DNA of 64,000 bases from Paraclostridium sordellii. GTDB lineage: Bacteria > Bacillota > Clostridia > Peptostreptococcales > Peptostreptococcaceae. The notes beneath the pieces were generated by a model. It did not search any database. It was given only the letters and a program-made list of their open reading frames with translations, and had not been told where the DNA came from. The stretch spans positions 39,771 to 103,770 of the forward strand of contig NZ_LN679999.1 of NCBI RefSeq assembly GCF_000953675.1, in the 5' to 3' direction. This document shows, piece by piece, positions 40,058-50,248 of the stretch (positions within the stretch are counted from its first letter, which is position 1; each line of letters opens with the position of its first letter). A program made the position numbers and the translations under genes.

Positions 40058-42994
40058 TTATTTATTTTTCTTTCTATTTGCAAATAATCCTACTAAAGCT
40101 GTTGCTCCTAACCCTAGATATCCCATAACTCCAATATCTCCTGTTTGAGGGTTACTTAAAAATGACTGTTTAGTTTCATCAGATAGATTATTATGTTGTA
40201 TATTACTTGGGTTACTTGTATTTGTTATATTATTTACATTCATATTATTTTTATTGCTATTACTTTGAACAGTGACAGTAATAGTTTTAGTACTTGTTTC
40301 ACCTTGGCTATCTGTCACTTCATAAATTACTTTATATGTTCCTGGTTTACTTGTATCTACAGTATTTTTTATAACTTTAATATCTTTAGTAATATTACCA
40401 TCTTCTTTATCTGTAGCAGTAACCCCTGTCATTGGATTAAACTTATCCCCTACTTTTATAGTTTTGTTTTCTGCATTTATTACTGGAATTGCATTTATCT
40501 CTACTATTTTAGGATTTACAATTACAGTTCTTTTAACCGTAGTAGTATTACCATCCTTATCAGTTACTGTATATGTTAATTCATATTTACCAGGCTTGTC
40601 TGTATCAACTATACCAGTTACTTTAATGTCTTTAGTAATATTACCATCTTCAGTATCAGTTGCAGTAACTCCGGCCATTGGATTAAATGGAGTTCCTTCT
40701 TTTATACTTATATTATCTGCACCACTTATTACCGGTTTATCATTACTTATTACTGTTACAGTTATAGTTTTAGTTGCTGTCGCTCCTTTACTATCTGTAA
40801 CTTCATAAACTACTTTATATGTTCCTGGTTTACTTGTATCTACAGTATTTTCTATAACTTTAATATCCTTAGTAATATTACCATCTTCTTTATCTATAGC
40901 AGTAACGCCTGTCATTGGATTAAACTTATCCCCTACTTTTATAGTTTTGTTTTCTCCATTTATCACAGGTATATTATTTATTGCTACCATCTTAGGATTT
41001 ACAATTACAGTTCTTTTAACTGTAGTAGTATTACCATCCTTATCAGTTACTGTATATGTTAATTCATATTTACCAGGCTTGTCTGTATCAACTATACCAG
41101 TTACTTTAATGTCTTTAGTAATATTACCATCTTCAGTGTCAGTTGCAGTAACTCCGGCCATTGGATTAAATGGAGTTCCTTCTTTTATACTTATATTATC
41201 TGCACCACTTATTACCGGTTTATCATTACTTATTACTGTTACAGTTATAGTTTTAGTTGCTGTTGATCCCTTACTATCTGTAACTTCATAAACTACTTTA
41301 TATGTTCCTGGTTTACTTGTATTAACTGTATCTTCTATTACCTTTATATCTTTAGTAATATTACCATCTTCTTTATCATTAGCAGTAACCCCTGTCATTG
41401 GATTAAACTTATCTCCAACTTTTATTGTTTTATCTTCTGCTTTTATCACAGGAGGATTATTTATTGCTACCATCTTAGGATTTACAGTTACTATTCTTTT
41501 AACTGTACTAGTATTACCATCTGTATCAGTTACTGTGTAAGTTAACTCATATTTACCAGGCTTGTCTGTATCAACTGTACCAGTTACTTTAATGTCTTTA
41601 GTAATATTACCGTCTTCAGTGTCAGTTGCAGTAACTCCAGCCATTGGATTAAATGGAGTTCCCTCTTTTATACTTACATTATCTGCTCCATTTATTACAG
41701 GTAATGAACTTATTAGAACTGGTTGAGTTATAACACCACTAAAAACTCCATTAGCCTTACCAAGATTAATATTCTTATCAAATTCAAAGGTTAAATCTTT
41801 ACTTTCATTTATAGTTCCCCAGTCTATGCTATTTTTTGAGCTATTGAAACTTCCCCCATCACTTACATTGGTTATATTTGATACAAATCCATCAGTATCA
41901 ATTATAGGATTAGGTATACTTAGATTCTTCCCTTTTCCAACCTTTATTTCTTTCAATGTATATTTTTGTTCAGATATATTTAAATTAGTTAATTTTGCTA
42001 AACCTGCTAAACTACTTATATCAATTATATTATTTCTTTTTAAATCTAGTGTAGTTAATTTATTCAATTTTGATATGGGTTTTACATTGCTTATTTTATT
42101 CATTCCTAGTTTTAAAAAGTCTAAATTTGTTAGCCCTGAAATAGGATTTAAGTCACTTATCTGATTGCTTTCTAAATTTAAAAAGTTCAAATTTGTTAGG
42201 CTCGAAATAGGGTTTAAATCACTTATCTGATTGTTCATCATTCTTAATGTTTTTAGATTTTTTAAATTAGATAGTGGTCTTATATCACTTATTTTATTTA
42301 GTCCTAACTCTAATATATTTAAATTAACTAAACTAGATAAAGGCTCTATATTACTTATTTTATTTATCCCTAAATCTAAATTTTTTAAATTTATAAGATT
42401 TTTTAAAGGATTTAAATCTGATATATTATTTTTATTTAATCTTAAAGTCTCTAATTTGTTTAGATTCTTTAAATAACTAATATCTTGTATGTTATTACCA
42501 TTTAAATTTAAAATTGTTAAATTAGTACAATTTTCAATACCTTCAATAGATGTAATCTTACTATTTTCAGATATTAAACTTTTTATAGACTCTAATTGTT
42601 GTTTTGTAATATCTGAGTTTTCAGGTTGACTCAATTGTTTATTTATTGCTTTTTTTAAGTTAATATCTGGTATATTTACTATTTCAGCAGAACCAACTCT
42701 AGTTTCTTTATTCTCACTATCAAATACTACATTATTTTTTTCACTTTTAACTTCTTTATTTTTACTATCTTCTATTACACTACCTTCCTCACTTTTAACC
42801 TCTTTATTCTCACTATTAGCTATTATATTACTTTCCTCACTTTTAGAGTTTGTTTTATGCTCAATATTTGAAGGTACACTAACATCACTTGTTGCATCAT
42901 TTGCAAAAACTCCTAATGGTATTGATTGAATTATCATTGTTGTAGTAATGGCCCCTACCATTTTGTTTTTTAAATTAGACTTTCTTCTTCTCAA
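40058..42994 (-). CDS. Sortase-anchored LRR and Ig-like surface protein 1
   Basis: The 978-residue protein has a signal peptide (MRRRKSNLKNKMVGAITTTMIIQSIPLGVFA), a Glu/Lys/Ser-rich stretch, about ten internalin-type leucine-rich repeats (LTILNLNGNNIQDISYLKNL style) to residue 340, an inter-repeat domain, six DUF5011-type Ig-like repeats (GVTATDTEDGNITKDIKV, two alternating types), and the anchor NPQTGDIGVMGYLGLGATALVGLFANRKKNK split as signal, helix and basic tail. I chose TTG 42994 since AAAAGGAGAG lies nine bases before it; the in-frame ATG 72 bases upstream has no ribosome site. An ECF-type promoter lies 213 bases upstream. Confidence 0.88.
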   Translation of the reverse strand: MRRRKSNLKNKMVGAITTTMIIQSIPLGVFANDATSDVSVPSNIEHKTNSKSEESNIIANSENKEVKSEEGSVIEDSKNKEVKSEKNNVVFDSENKETRVGSAEIVNIPDINLKKAINKQLSQPENSDITKQQLESIKSLISENSKITSIEGIENCTNLTILNLNGNNIQDISYLKNLNKLETLRLNKNNISDLNPLKNLINLKNLDLGINKISNIEPLSSLVNLNILELGLNKISDIRPLSNLKNLKTLRMMNNQISDLNPISSLTNLNFLNLESNQISDLNPISGLTNLDFLKLGMNKISNVKPISKLNKLTTLDLKRNNIIDISSLAGLAKLTNLNISEQKYTLKEIKVGKGKNLSIPNPIIDTDGFVSNITNVSDGGSFNSSKNSIDWGTINESKDLTFEFDKNINLGKANGVFSGVITQPVLISSLPVINGADNVSIKEGTPFNPMAGVTATDTEDGNITKDIKVTGTVDTDKPGKYELTYTVTDTDGNTSTVKRIVTVNPKMVAINNPPVIKAEDKTIKVGDKFNPMTGVTANDKEDGNITKDIKVIEDTVNTSKPGTYKVVYEVTDSKGSTATKTITVTVISNDKPVISGADNISIKEGTPFNPMAGVTATDTEDGNITKDIKVTGIVDTDKPGKYELTYTVTDKDGNTTTVKRTVIVNPKMVAINNIPVINGENKTIKVGDKFNPMTGVTAIDKEDGNITKDIKVIENTVDTSKPGTYKVVYEVTDSKGATATKTITVTVISNDKPVISGADNISIKEGTPFNPMAGVTATDTEDGNITKDIKVTGIVDTDKPGKYELTYTVTDKDGNTTTVKRTVIVNPKIVEINAIPVINAENKTIKVGDKFNPMTGVTATDKEDGNITKDIKVIKNTVDTSKPGTYKVIYEVTDSQGETSTKTITVTVQSNSNKNNMNVNNITNTSNPSNIQHNNLSDETKQSFLSNPQTGDIGVMGYLGLGATALVGLFANRKKNK

Positions 42995-43600
42995 TTTCTC
43001 TCTCTCTCCTTTTGTAAATAAATCTATTAGCTTTTTATATTTAATTATTTTTTTAAATTGATTCATTTATTAAAAATATTTTATTTATTTTATATTAAAA
43101 ACTTTATTTACTTTCAAAGCTATTTATATATTTTTTCATTTTTTAATGCCAAGTCGTATTTTATAATAAAGCTTACTTTTAATTTTTTACCCATTTTATA
43201 TATTATTAAGATGTATTTTGGATAAAAAAGGTTCACTTTTTTTAATATTTAATCTTATATTCAATATGTATACAATTAAACATACAAATTTATATCAGTT
43301 AATAAATTAATTTATAGCTATAAAATAGTTACTTAATTTATAAAGTTAAAACTTTAATACGATAGTAATAAATCATATAAGATATACTATTTTATATCCA
43401 CGTAAAAATAGTAAAAGTTAAAAAATATCTAAGAAAAGTAATTTCACTATTGAGATTTTGAAAATTCTTTAAAAATCTTAAATTTAATAAATAAATTTAA
43501 ACACTTAAATATTATTAAAGATTAATCAGCTCTATGAAAATGCCTATTTTTATATACAAAAAAATAGTGTAGACTGCATCTACACTATCTTTTTATAAAG
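42995..43600. other. Long leader of surface protein 1 and terminator of surface protein 2
   Basis: From the minus-strand ECF-type promoter (43207-43235) to the start is a leader of about 205 bases, very AT-rich, without clear riboswitch features. From 43240 to 43555 I see nothing but AT-rich sequence. The terminator at 43559-43595 (AGTGTAGA / TCTACACT) serves the gene upstream. Confidence 0.6.
43207..43235 (-). promoter_or_regulatory. ECF-type promoter of surface protein 1
   Basis: Minus strand: TGAACC, 17 bases beginning TTTTTT, then ATCTTA. Confidence 0.75.
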
Positions 43601-46600
43601 TTATTTTTTATGTTTTTTCATTCTTATAATTAATATCCATAAAGAAATTGTTCCTATTACAAAATATAAAGCTATTCCACTATCACCTGTATTTGGATTG
43701 ATGTTATCATATATATTTTTCCTCTTAACTTCTTTATCTATTGGTAATGATGATTTATCTACTGGCGGTACTGGTGGCACTGGTGGCACTGGTGGCACTG
43801 GCGGTACTGGTGGCACTGGTGGCACTGGCGGCACTGGCGGCACTGGTGGTACTGGCGGTACTGGTGGCACTGGTGGCACTGGTGGCACTGGTGGCACTGG
43901 CGGTACTGGTGGCACTGGCGGCACTGGCGGCACTGGTGGTACTGGCGGAACTGGCGGTACTGGTGGCACTGGTGGTACTGGCGGCACTGGCGGTACTGGT
44001 GGCACTGGCGGTACTGGTGGCACTGGCGGTACTGGAGACTGTGGTGTTTTAACAATTACTTTATTTGATTCTACAGGATATAAAGAATTACCATTTATAT
44101 CTTTCGCTAATGCTTGGAATGAATTTATTGCATATATATCTTCACTAGTATCTTTAGGAATTATCATGCTATATTCTATAGTTAAAACATCTTGAGGTCC
44201 TATAGTTAAATCAGATATATCAAATCTAATCGATTTTAATTTACTTATATCTTTAATTTCATCATCCCATGTTCCTTCTCCGATTTTACCTGTAATGGAT
44301 AGTCTTTCTGGATCACTTGACTGTGAATATTTAATTGTTAATTTATTTTTATCTAATTTTTTGCCATTAATTAAAATATCAAATTCTTTAATAAGTTTTG
44401 GTGTAAATAATGATCCTCTATCTGAAGAAGTTAAAACATTTTTATCTCCAACAGATGGTAATATATCAATTATAGATAAATCTTTAAGCTCATTATTTGA
44501 TGTGTTCTTAATTTTAAGTTTATAATCTATTACATCTTCACTATTAGCTACTATACTTGTTCCATAATTAATATCTCCATTTTTTTTAATATACTTCTCG
44601 CTTGTTATTCCTGAGTTTTTGGATATATTATAGTTAGCTATAGATTGAGCGTATATATCACCACCTATATTTCCATTTCCATCATAATCATAACCAAGAG
44701 GTTCTGATATATCAGTTTCTAATTCATTAATAGGAATATCCATTTCATTATCTGGAACTCCATATACACCTCTTATTTCTCCATTTATATTTTGTGTTGA
44801 TACTCCCATTTCATTTGATATAAAGGTTACATCTTTTACTTGCTTTAAATTTACCTTAATTGAAATTGTAAATCCTTGTGGTAAATTATCACTAAATACC
44901 CATCTGATAATCTCTTTTTCCTTTTCTTTAACTTTCTCAAACTTTACATTAGTATTTAATGGACTTTCTACAATATTTCCATTTCTGTCTTTTATCTGTA
45001 ATTCATAATTAATATATTCCATACTATCAGGTAATACATCGAATATAATAGGCTTAGGTAAATCTCTTTTAGGAGATTTTGTAACTAATTCATACTGAGC
45101 TGTTTGGTTTATACCCGTAGTCCTTTTTAAAATATTTTTCTCTGTATATGCTGTATATGCTGTTTTAAACAAGAAAAAATCACTATCTTTTACTTTACCA
45201 TTTATATCTTTATTTATATATTCTAAAGTAGCTGTATTTTTAATTTTTTCATTATTTTTTATAAAACTTCCATCTTTATGTTTATTTCTTACATTTCCAT
45301 CTAATCTCATACAACTCCATCCACTGTATGTGAATCCTATTGGAACATTTTCAATAATAACTTCATATTTAGATAAATACTCACCTTTATTTAATACAGA
45401 TCTAATATCAATACTCTTTCCAACACTTAATTCATCTCCAGTAAGTGTTGCAATATTTATAACTCTACCTGTATTAGTTTCAATATTCATTGTAAATTTA
45501 GTATTACTATCATAATTCTCATATTTACCAGAATTAATTATGTAAATATTATTCTCATATGGAATATCATCTTTCAATATAAATTTATCGAAAGCTACTT
45601 GCCCTTGATTTTTTAAATAAAGATTCCATCCTTGAGATCCTCCAACTGAATTAACCTTAGATGTAGATAATTTAGATAAAACACCTTTTCCGCTTTTTTC
45701 TTGAACTGGATTTGTTATAGACCCTTTATTTATATAATTACCGCTATTATCATATATTTCACCTGTATTTGTAATAGAACTACCTATAACAACATCTTTA
45801 AACTCAATAGTTATATCCAAATATAAATTTGCTTCTGTATATTTTTCAGGGACTATTACACTTACAATTCCATCTTTTTCAGTTATATCCGCTCCTGATA
45901 TAGGATTCAAATTAGAATTTTTTAAAACTGCTTCTTTAAATATGCCTTCTTTAGGCAAAATATCTTTTATAACAAAATCCTTTAAATTGTATTTATCTTT
46001 ATTTTTTACTGTAATTCTATATTTAGCTATAGAATTAGGAGCTATAGAATCTGCAGATATCATATTTTTAATAATTTCCAATTTAGGCTTTAATTCTAAA
46101 ACAGTATCTTCGCTATTTACTTCAACCAAGGTAACATCTTCTTTACTTATACTTGATTTTATATTTCCAATTGATCCATTTTGCTCATTATTTTTAAACT
46201 TGACCTTTATTTCAAATTGTTCTGAAATTGGTTTTGATGTTGGAGGTATATTAAATATTATCTTATTGTTGGTTTTGTCAATAATAGGTTCAATTCCCCC
46301 TAAATCATTTACCGATAATATCTCTAATGTATCAGATATATTTAATTCAAATTTTAATGTTTTATTATCTCCTTGCGATGTAAAATTAACTATATATGAA
46401 AATTCTTCATCTTTTGAAACTTTCTCTGCTGTAGTTATAATATTTGCATCTACTACTGAAAATGCGTTTAGTATAACTGGCTTACTTGATATATTATATT
46501 CAGACGGATAATTTACAGAGGCACTAACAGTTGCCCTTGAACCATCTTTCATACCCTTTTTAAATCTTACCTTAACTTTTAATGATCCATTTATTTTATT

Positions 46601-47917
46601 GATATCTTTTGTATTTAATTTATAAACAATTTTATTGCTTTCATGTTTTTGGTCAAGTATATTTTTATCTTTATTTATAAATGATACTACTTCTAATTCA
46701 TCTGGTATATTAACATTAATCGTAGCTGTATCTTGATTAGCGTCTATCATTTCATAATTTATTATATAATTGAATTCTTCTGCAGGTTGAATAATATCTT
46801 TGTTAGCTTTAATAGTAAAGTTTAATAATGGTTTAACTAATTCAACATAAGAACTAACATTTTCTTCTATTAACGCATCATCTACATCTATTACTTTAGA
46901 TACTATTTTTATATTGCTTTCGTTTAATGCAGAATCTTTAAATTTAAGTTTTACAGTAATACTATTATTTAAATCATTCCCTGGCTTTAAATAAAATTCT
47001 ATCCCAGTATCAATAATCTTCTTATTTAAAATATCATCATTTTCCGTGATTGATACTATATCAACCAAGTTAGTTGGAATATTTAAAATAATTTTTGTAG
47101 GGTCATTTGAATCTTTAATTTCATAGTTTAGTCTATAGTTAAATTCTTCGCTTCCTACTACTTTTTTCTTGTCGAATTTACTAGATAACTTCGCTAAAGT
47201 CATTCGACTTAATACAGTTTCAGAGCTTATAACTTGTTTCTCTTCATTTGATTTTAAAATAGCCTCTGATGTTGCAATTGAATCTTTACTCGACCCATCT
47301 TTAAATTTAACTTCTATATTTACAAAGTTAGATATCATGTTTTTATCAGTTGTATCTAACTTTATACTAATTTTATTTCCGATTATTTCAGCACCCTTTA
47401 ATTGTTCTTTGTTTAGAATCTCTAAGTTATCAGAAATGTTAATTATTAACTCACATATATTTTCTGTATTATTTTGTATCTCATAAAATACTTTATAATA
47501 AAATTTTTCATTGAGATTTACTTTACTTTTACTTGGCTCGATTCTAATATTTGAAATATGTTCTAATGAGTTTGGTGGATCTTTTACTTGTTCTTCAATA
47601 GCCTTATTTTCTTTTGTTAATTCTAAACTGTTTGATTCCTCCTTATCATTCTTATTTAAGCTAGAATCCGATACTTGATTTGATTCTTCAGCTTTTAAAT
47701 TCTGTGCATCATCTTGATTAGTGTTTGAATTCTCTAAGTCAGTTTTTTGTGTAGCATCTGATTGGTCTAATTGTGGTTTTAATTCATCTTTAACCGTGGC
47801 TATTTGTTCTAAATTATTGTAGTTAGTATCATTTGCGAATGTGTAAATTAGTGAATTACTAACTATACTTATAATTAATAATGCTATACATAAAACTTTA
47901 CCTTTGTGTTTTTTCAT
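43601..47917 (-). CDS. Sortase-anchored giant surface protein 2 with Val-Pro-Pro stalk
   Basis: The 1438-residue protein has a signal peptide (MKKHKGKVLCIALLIISIVSNSLIYTFA), an acidic region, four to five repeats of about 115 residues (EEFNYxxNYEI...IxLNIPxxLEIxSI...VKVRFKxG), then DUF11-like repeats (TEKNI...ISKNSGITSEKYIKKNGD), a stalk of about 30 Val-Pro-Pro units, and the anchor NPNTGDSGIALYFVIGTISL with basic tail. Such proteins are long adhesins holding the tip away from the wall. ATG 47917 is chosen since AAAGGAGAAAAT precedes it. An ECF-type promoter ends 34 bases upstream. Confidence 0.88.
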   Translation of the reverse strand: MKKHKGKVLCIALLIISIVSNSLIYTFANDTNYNNLEQIATVKDELKPQLDQSDATQKTDLENSNTNQDDAQNLKAEESNQVSDSSLNKNDKEESNSLELTKENKAIEEQVKDPPNSLEHISNIRIEPSKSKVNLNEKFYYKVFYEIQNNTENICELIINISDNLEILNKEQLKGAEIIGNKISIKLDTTDKNMISNFVNIEVKFKDGSSKDSIATSEAILKSNEEKQVISSETVLSRMTLAKLSSKFDKKKVVGSEEFNYRLNYEIKDSNDPTKIILNIPTNLVDIVSITENDDILNKKIIDTGIEFYLKPGNDLNNSITVKLKFKDSALNESNIKIVSKVIDVDDALIEENVSSYVELVKPLLNFTIKANKDIIQPAEEFNYIINYEMIDANQDTATINVNIPDELEVVSFINKDKNILDQKHESNKIVYKLNTKDINKINGSLKVKVRFKKGMKDGSRATVSASVNYPSEYNISSKPVILNAFSVVDANIITTAEKVSKDEEFSYIVNFTSQGDNKTLKFELNISDTLEILSVNDLGGIEPIIDKTNNKIIFNIPPTSKPISEQFEIKVKFKNNEQNGSIGNIKSSISKEDVTLVEVNSEDTVLELKPKLEIIKNMISADSIAPNSIAKYRITVKNKDKYNLKDFVIKDILPKEGIFKEAVLKNSNLNPISGADITEKDGIVSVIVPEKYTEANLYLDITIEFKDVVIGSSITNTGEIYDNSGNYINKGSITNPVQEKSGKGVLSKLSTSKVNSVGGSQGWNLYLKNQGQVAFDKFILKDDIPYENNIYIINSGKYENYDSNTKFTMNIETNTGRVINIATLTGDELSVGKSIDIRSVLNKGEYLSKYEVIIENVPIGFTYSGWSCMRLDGNVRNKHKDGSFIKNNEKIKNTATLEYINKDINGKVKDSDFFLFKTAYTAYTEKNILKRTTGINQTAQYELVTKSPKRDLPKPIIFDVLPDSMEYINYELQIKDRNGNIVESPLNTNVKFEKVKEKEKEIIRWVFSDNLPQGFTISIKVNLKQVKDVTFISNEMGVSTQNINGEIRGVYGVPDNEMDIPINELETDISEPLGYDYDGNGNIGGDIYAQSIANYNISKNSGITSEKYIKKNGDINYGTSIVANSEDVIDYKLKIKNTSNNELKDLSIIDILPSVGDKNVLTSSDRGSLFTPKLIKEFDILINGKKLDKNKLTIKYSQSSDPERLSITGKIGEGTWDDEIKDISKLKSIRFDISDLTIGPQDVLTIEYSMIIPKDTSEDIYAINSFQALAKDINGNSLYPVESNKVIVKTPQSPVPPVPPVPPVPPVPPVPPVPPVPPVPPVPPVPPVPPVPPVPPVPPVPPVPPVPPVPPVPPVPPVPPVPPVPPVPPVPPVPPVPPVPPVPPVDKSSLPIDKEVKRKNIYDNINPNTGDSGIALYFVIGTISLWILIIRMKKHKK
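43763..44032. repeat. 9-bp VNTR, 30 units
   Basis: Plus-strand unit TGGYGGYAC, about 30 tandem copies with only synonymous third-position changes, encoding (Val-Pro-Pro)n on the minus strand. All six frames are nearly open here, which creates several false reading frames. Far more GC-rich than the rest of the window. Confidence 0.95.
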
Positions 47918-47950
47918 ATTTTCTCCTTTCTTTTTTTGAATTCTCTTTAA

Positions 47951-47979
47951 CAAGATTAATTTGCTATAAAAAAGGTTCA
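47951..47979 (-). promoter_or_regulatory. ECF-type promoter of surface protein 2
   Basis: TGAACC, 17 bases beginning TTTTTT, ATCTTG. Confidence 0.75.
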
Positions 47980-48339
47980 TTTTATATAGTCAAAACCTAA
48001 AAAATATGTAGATTTTTGTAAGATAATTAAATATTATACCTATAATAAAATTTGAGTTTCGATTTTTAATTTAAAAAAACTATATAAATAAAAAAGGAAA
48101 AGTATATATATACTTTTCCTTTTTTATTTTAAGAAAATAGAAGTAATTTTAAGTATCCAATATCTATTTATATTGGATTATTTTAAATTATAACTATGTT
48201 TAAGTTATATATTCAATAAAAAAGCAGATATAAATATCTACTTTTTATAAATTAAACTAATCTTAAAATAATATAAGCAATATTTATTAAATTAGTGCTA
48301 TATATTAATTAATTATAAACTCAAATTTAAATTGAATCA
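47980..48339. other. Non-coding stretch with a second terminator array
   Basis: Hairpins at 48090-48128 (AAAAAGGAAAAGTATA stem) and 48220-48247 (AAAAAGCAGATA stem) repeat the stem sequences of hairpins 2 and 1 of the 14.7-kb array, in the opposite order. No gene seen. Confidence 0.6.
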
Positions 48340-48645
48340 TTAATAATATAACTCTTTTTTATTATTTATAACTCTACATATAGTTGCTTTACTCCAACCA
48401 GTTTCTTTAGAAATTAAACTATATGATTTGCCTTCTTCTTTTAATTTTAAAATTTTTGATACATCATTATCTGAAATAGATTTCTTATTAGATTTAAGTT
48501 TAATGGTATTAATTTCATTTTCTAAAGATTCTATAATCCTATTTTTTTCTTCAATTTGTTTCTCATAGAAAGCAACCATACTATTGTAATCTCTTATATA
48601 TTTAGCAGTCCAATTTAAATCATTTTTCTTTAGTTTCTTAAACAT
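48340..48645 (-). CDS. Coiled-coil plus helix-turn-helix protein
   Basis: The 101-residue protein has an N-terminal coiled coil (AFYEKQIEEKNRIIESLENEINTIKLK) and a C-terminal resolvase-type helix-turn-helix (VSKILKLKEEGKSYSLISKETGWSKATICRVINNK). Probably a dimeric DNA-binding regulator; family not recognised. The structured RNA copy at 48801-48883 lies upstream on the same strand. AGGTGGTGTTTT precedes ATG. Confidence 0.7.
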   Translation of the reverse strand: MFKKLKKNDLNWTAKYIRDYNSMVAFYEKQIEEKNRIIESLENEINTIKLKSNKKSISDNDVSKILKLKEEGKSYSLISKETGWSKATICRVINNKKELYY

Positions 48646-48800
48646 AAAACACCACCTACATACTAATTATCACTTAAAAAACTATTTCTACTTAATCAAA
48701 TCGATATCCTTTTTAATTTACTATTGTTTACTTTATAGTATAGATAGACATTAAGGCAAATCTACATAGCTAATTTATACTTACCTTTCTAAATAAATTA

Positions 48801-48910
48801 AAAAGGAGTGATATTAGGTATATCACTCCTTTTGCTAGTTAATAGGTCTAGTAACTACTAAATTTATACTCTACAGTTCGAGGTTTGACTTTATATTATT
48901 AATATATATC
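48801..48910 (-). ncRNA. Two-copy structured leader/RNA, minus copy
   Basis: Minus strand: TTGATATATATT extended -10, CCTCGAACTGTAGAGTATAA, ATTTAGTAGTTACTAG, ACCTATTAA, CTAGCAAAAGGAGTGAT, terminator. Nearly identical to 22842-22927. It ends about 155 bases before the helix-turn-helix gene, so a free small RNA is as likely as a leader. Confidence 0.65.
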
Positions 48911-49046
48911 AATAAAAAATTTCTTTTATATCTTATACGCTATAGACTAGTAATACAATTTATACATAAAATTTAAATTAGTCAATTATATAGTTATTCT
49001 AAGTATGTTTTTTGATATAATATTCATTAAACAGGAGGTTTTTTTA

Positions 49047-49757
49047 TTGAAAAAAATATTTAAAATAGTAATAAACATTTTATTAATTTTAATACTTGTA
49101 TATAGTGGTTTCAATATATATATTAAACTCTCAGATTATAAAAGAGCATCTAATACTTATAATCAACTTCGTACTACTTATGAAGAAACTGATAATTCAC
49201 AAAAAAATCAATCTCTCTATTCTATAAATAATGATTTTAAATTTTGGTTAAAGGTTGATAATACTAATATTAATTATCCTGTAGTTCAATATAAAAATAA
49301 TAGCTTTTATCTAAACCATGATTTTTATAAGAATATAAGTAGTTCTGGAAGCATTTTTATGGATTATCGAGATAATAAAGATTCTCAAAATATAATTTTA
49401 TATGGTCATAATATGAAAAATAAAACTATGTTTAATAATTTGATAAAATTTAAAAATGAAAACTTTTTTAATGAAAATAACAAAATCAGAATAATAAAAG
49501 ATAATAAAGAGTACATATATGAAATCTTTTCTGTATATACAATAGACGGAGAATATAATTACTTAACAACAAATTTTGATACTTCGCAAGATTTTAAAAA
49601 ATATATTGAAAACATAAGAAGTAAATCATTATTTAAATCTAATGTAGATGTAACCGATAGCGACAAGATAATAACATTATCTACTTGTAGTTATGAATTT
49701 GATAATGCAAGAACTGTAGTTCATGGTAAATTAATAACTACAAATACAAAACAATAA
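49047..49757 (+). CDS. srtB: Class B sortase
   Basis: The 236-residue membrane-bound transpeptidase has an N-terminal anchor (about 4-24), His121 in ILYGHNM, Cys214 in LSTCSYEF and Arg222, the class B arrangement, with the extra helix-containing insert typical of SrtB (residues 124-200). It would anchor the four NPxTG proteins of the window to peptidoglycan. TTG 49047 is chosen because ACAGGAGG lies eight bases before it; the ATG at 49005 has no ribosome site. The promoter TTTTTTGATATAAT is of the housekeeping extended -10 kind, not the ECF kind. Confidence 0.92.
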   Translation: MKKIFKIVINILLILILVYSGFNIYIKLSDYKRASNTYNQLRTTYEETDNSQKNQSLYSINNDFKFWLKVDNTNINYPVVQYKNNSFYLNHDFYKNISSSGSIFMDYRDNKDSQNIILYGHNMKNKTMFNNLIKFKNENFFNENNKIRIIKDNKEYIYEIFSVYTIDGEYNYLTTNFDTSQDFKKYIENIRSKSLFKSNVDVTDSDKIITLSTCSYEFDNARTVVHGKLITTNTKQ

Positions 49758-49792
49758 AAAATCACCTATGTTAGGTGATTTTTTATTGTTTT
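49757..49792 (+). terminator. Terminator of the sortase gene
   Basis: AAAAATCACCTA / TAGGTGATTTTTT with a 3-base loop. Confidence 0.9.
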
Positions 49793-50175
49793 AGAAAATT
49801 TTGCATAAAGCAACATTAAAGAATATTACCAATTTAAATATATCAAAGTTTAAGTGATAAGTTTAATAAATAAAATAACTATTATATTTTTATTTATATT
49901 AATTAATTTTTAATGCTTAAAATAAAAAAGAAGTTAATATGTCTACTAACTTCTTTCTTATTGAATACTATCTAAATGTAAAAAAATGTATATTTATTAT
50001 ATATTATATTAAAGTTTAACTTTCATTTTCAATTATTTTATATTGTTTATCAACTAGGAAATTATAGTCATTATTTCAAATTTATATTACTTCATCTTTT
50101 TATACGAATAATTTAATTTTTTTATTATAAATTTTAATTTAAGTATTGTTATTTTAACTAATTTTGTATCAATTA
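49793..50175. other. AT-rich non-coding stretch
   Basis: One hairpin with AAAAAAGAAGTTA / TAACTTCTTTCTT (49923-49960); a fragment of the dispersed tail (AAAGTTTAAGTGATAAG) at 49844. Otherwise nothing recognisable. Confidence 0.6.
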
Positions 50176-50204
50176 TGAACCTTTTTTTGATATATATACT
50201 CTTT
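50176..50204 (+). promoter_or_regulatory. ECF-type promoter of the unknown gene at 50249
   Basis: Plus strand: TGAACC (50176-50181), 17 bases beginning TTTTTTT, then CTCTTT. Only plus-strand member of the promoter set. Confidence 0.65.
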
Positions 50205-50248
50205 TTATATAGTAAATCAAATAAGTATATTAAGGAGTATCATAAAAT

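Noticed and set aside
39933..40148. Plus-strand 71-residue frame at the end of the kinase gene
   Set aside because: Overlaps kinase, terminator and surface-protein end; no ribosome site, sequence is that of the terminator.
43236..43558. Possible riboswitch or gene in the AT-rich gap
   Set aside because: No conserved aptamer parts, no hairpin of note and no frame with a ribosome site.
43698..44195. Plus-strand Gly-Gly-Thr repeat frame and two other long frames over the same DNA
   Set aside because: They are shadows of the 9-bp repeat encoding Val-Pro-Pro on the minus strand; no ribosome site and no protein-like sequence outside the repeat.
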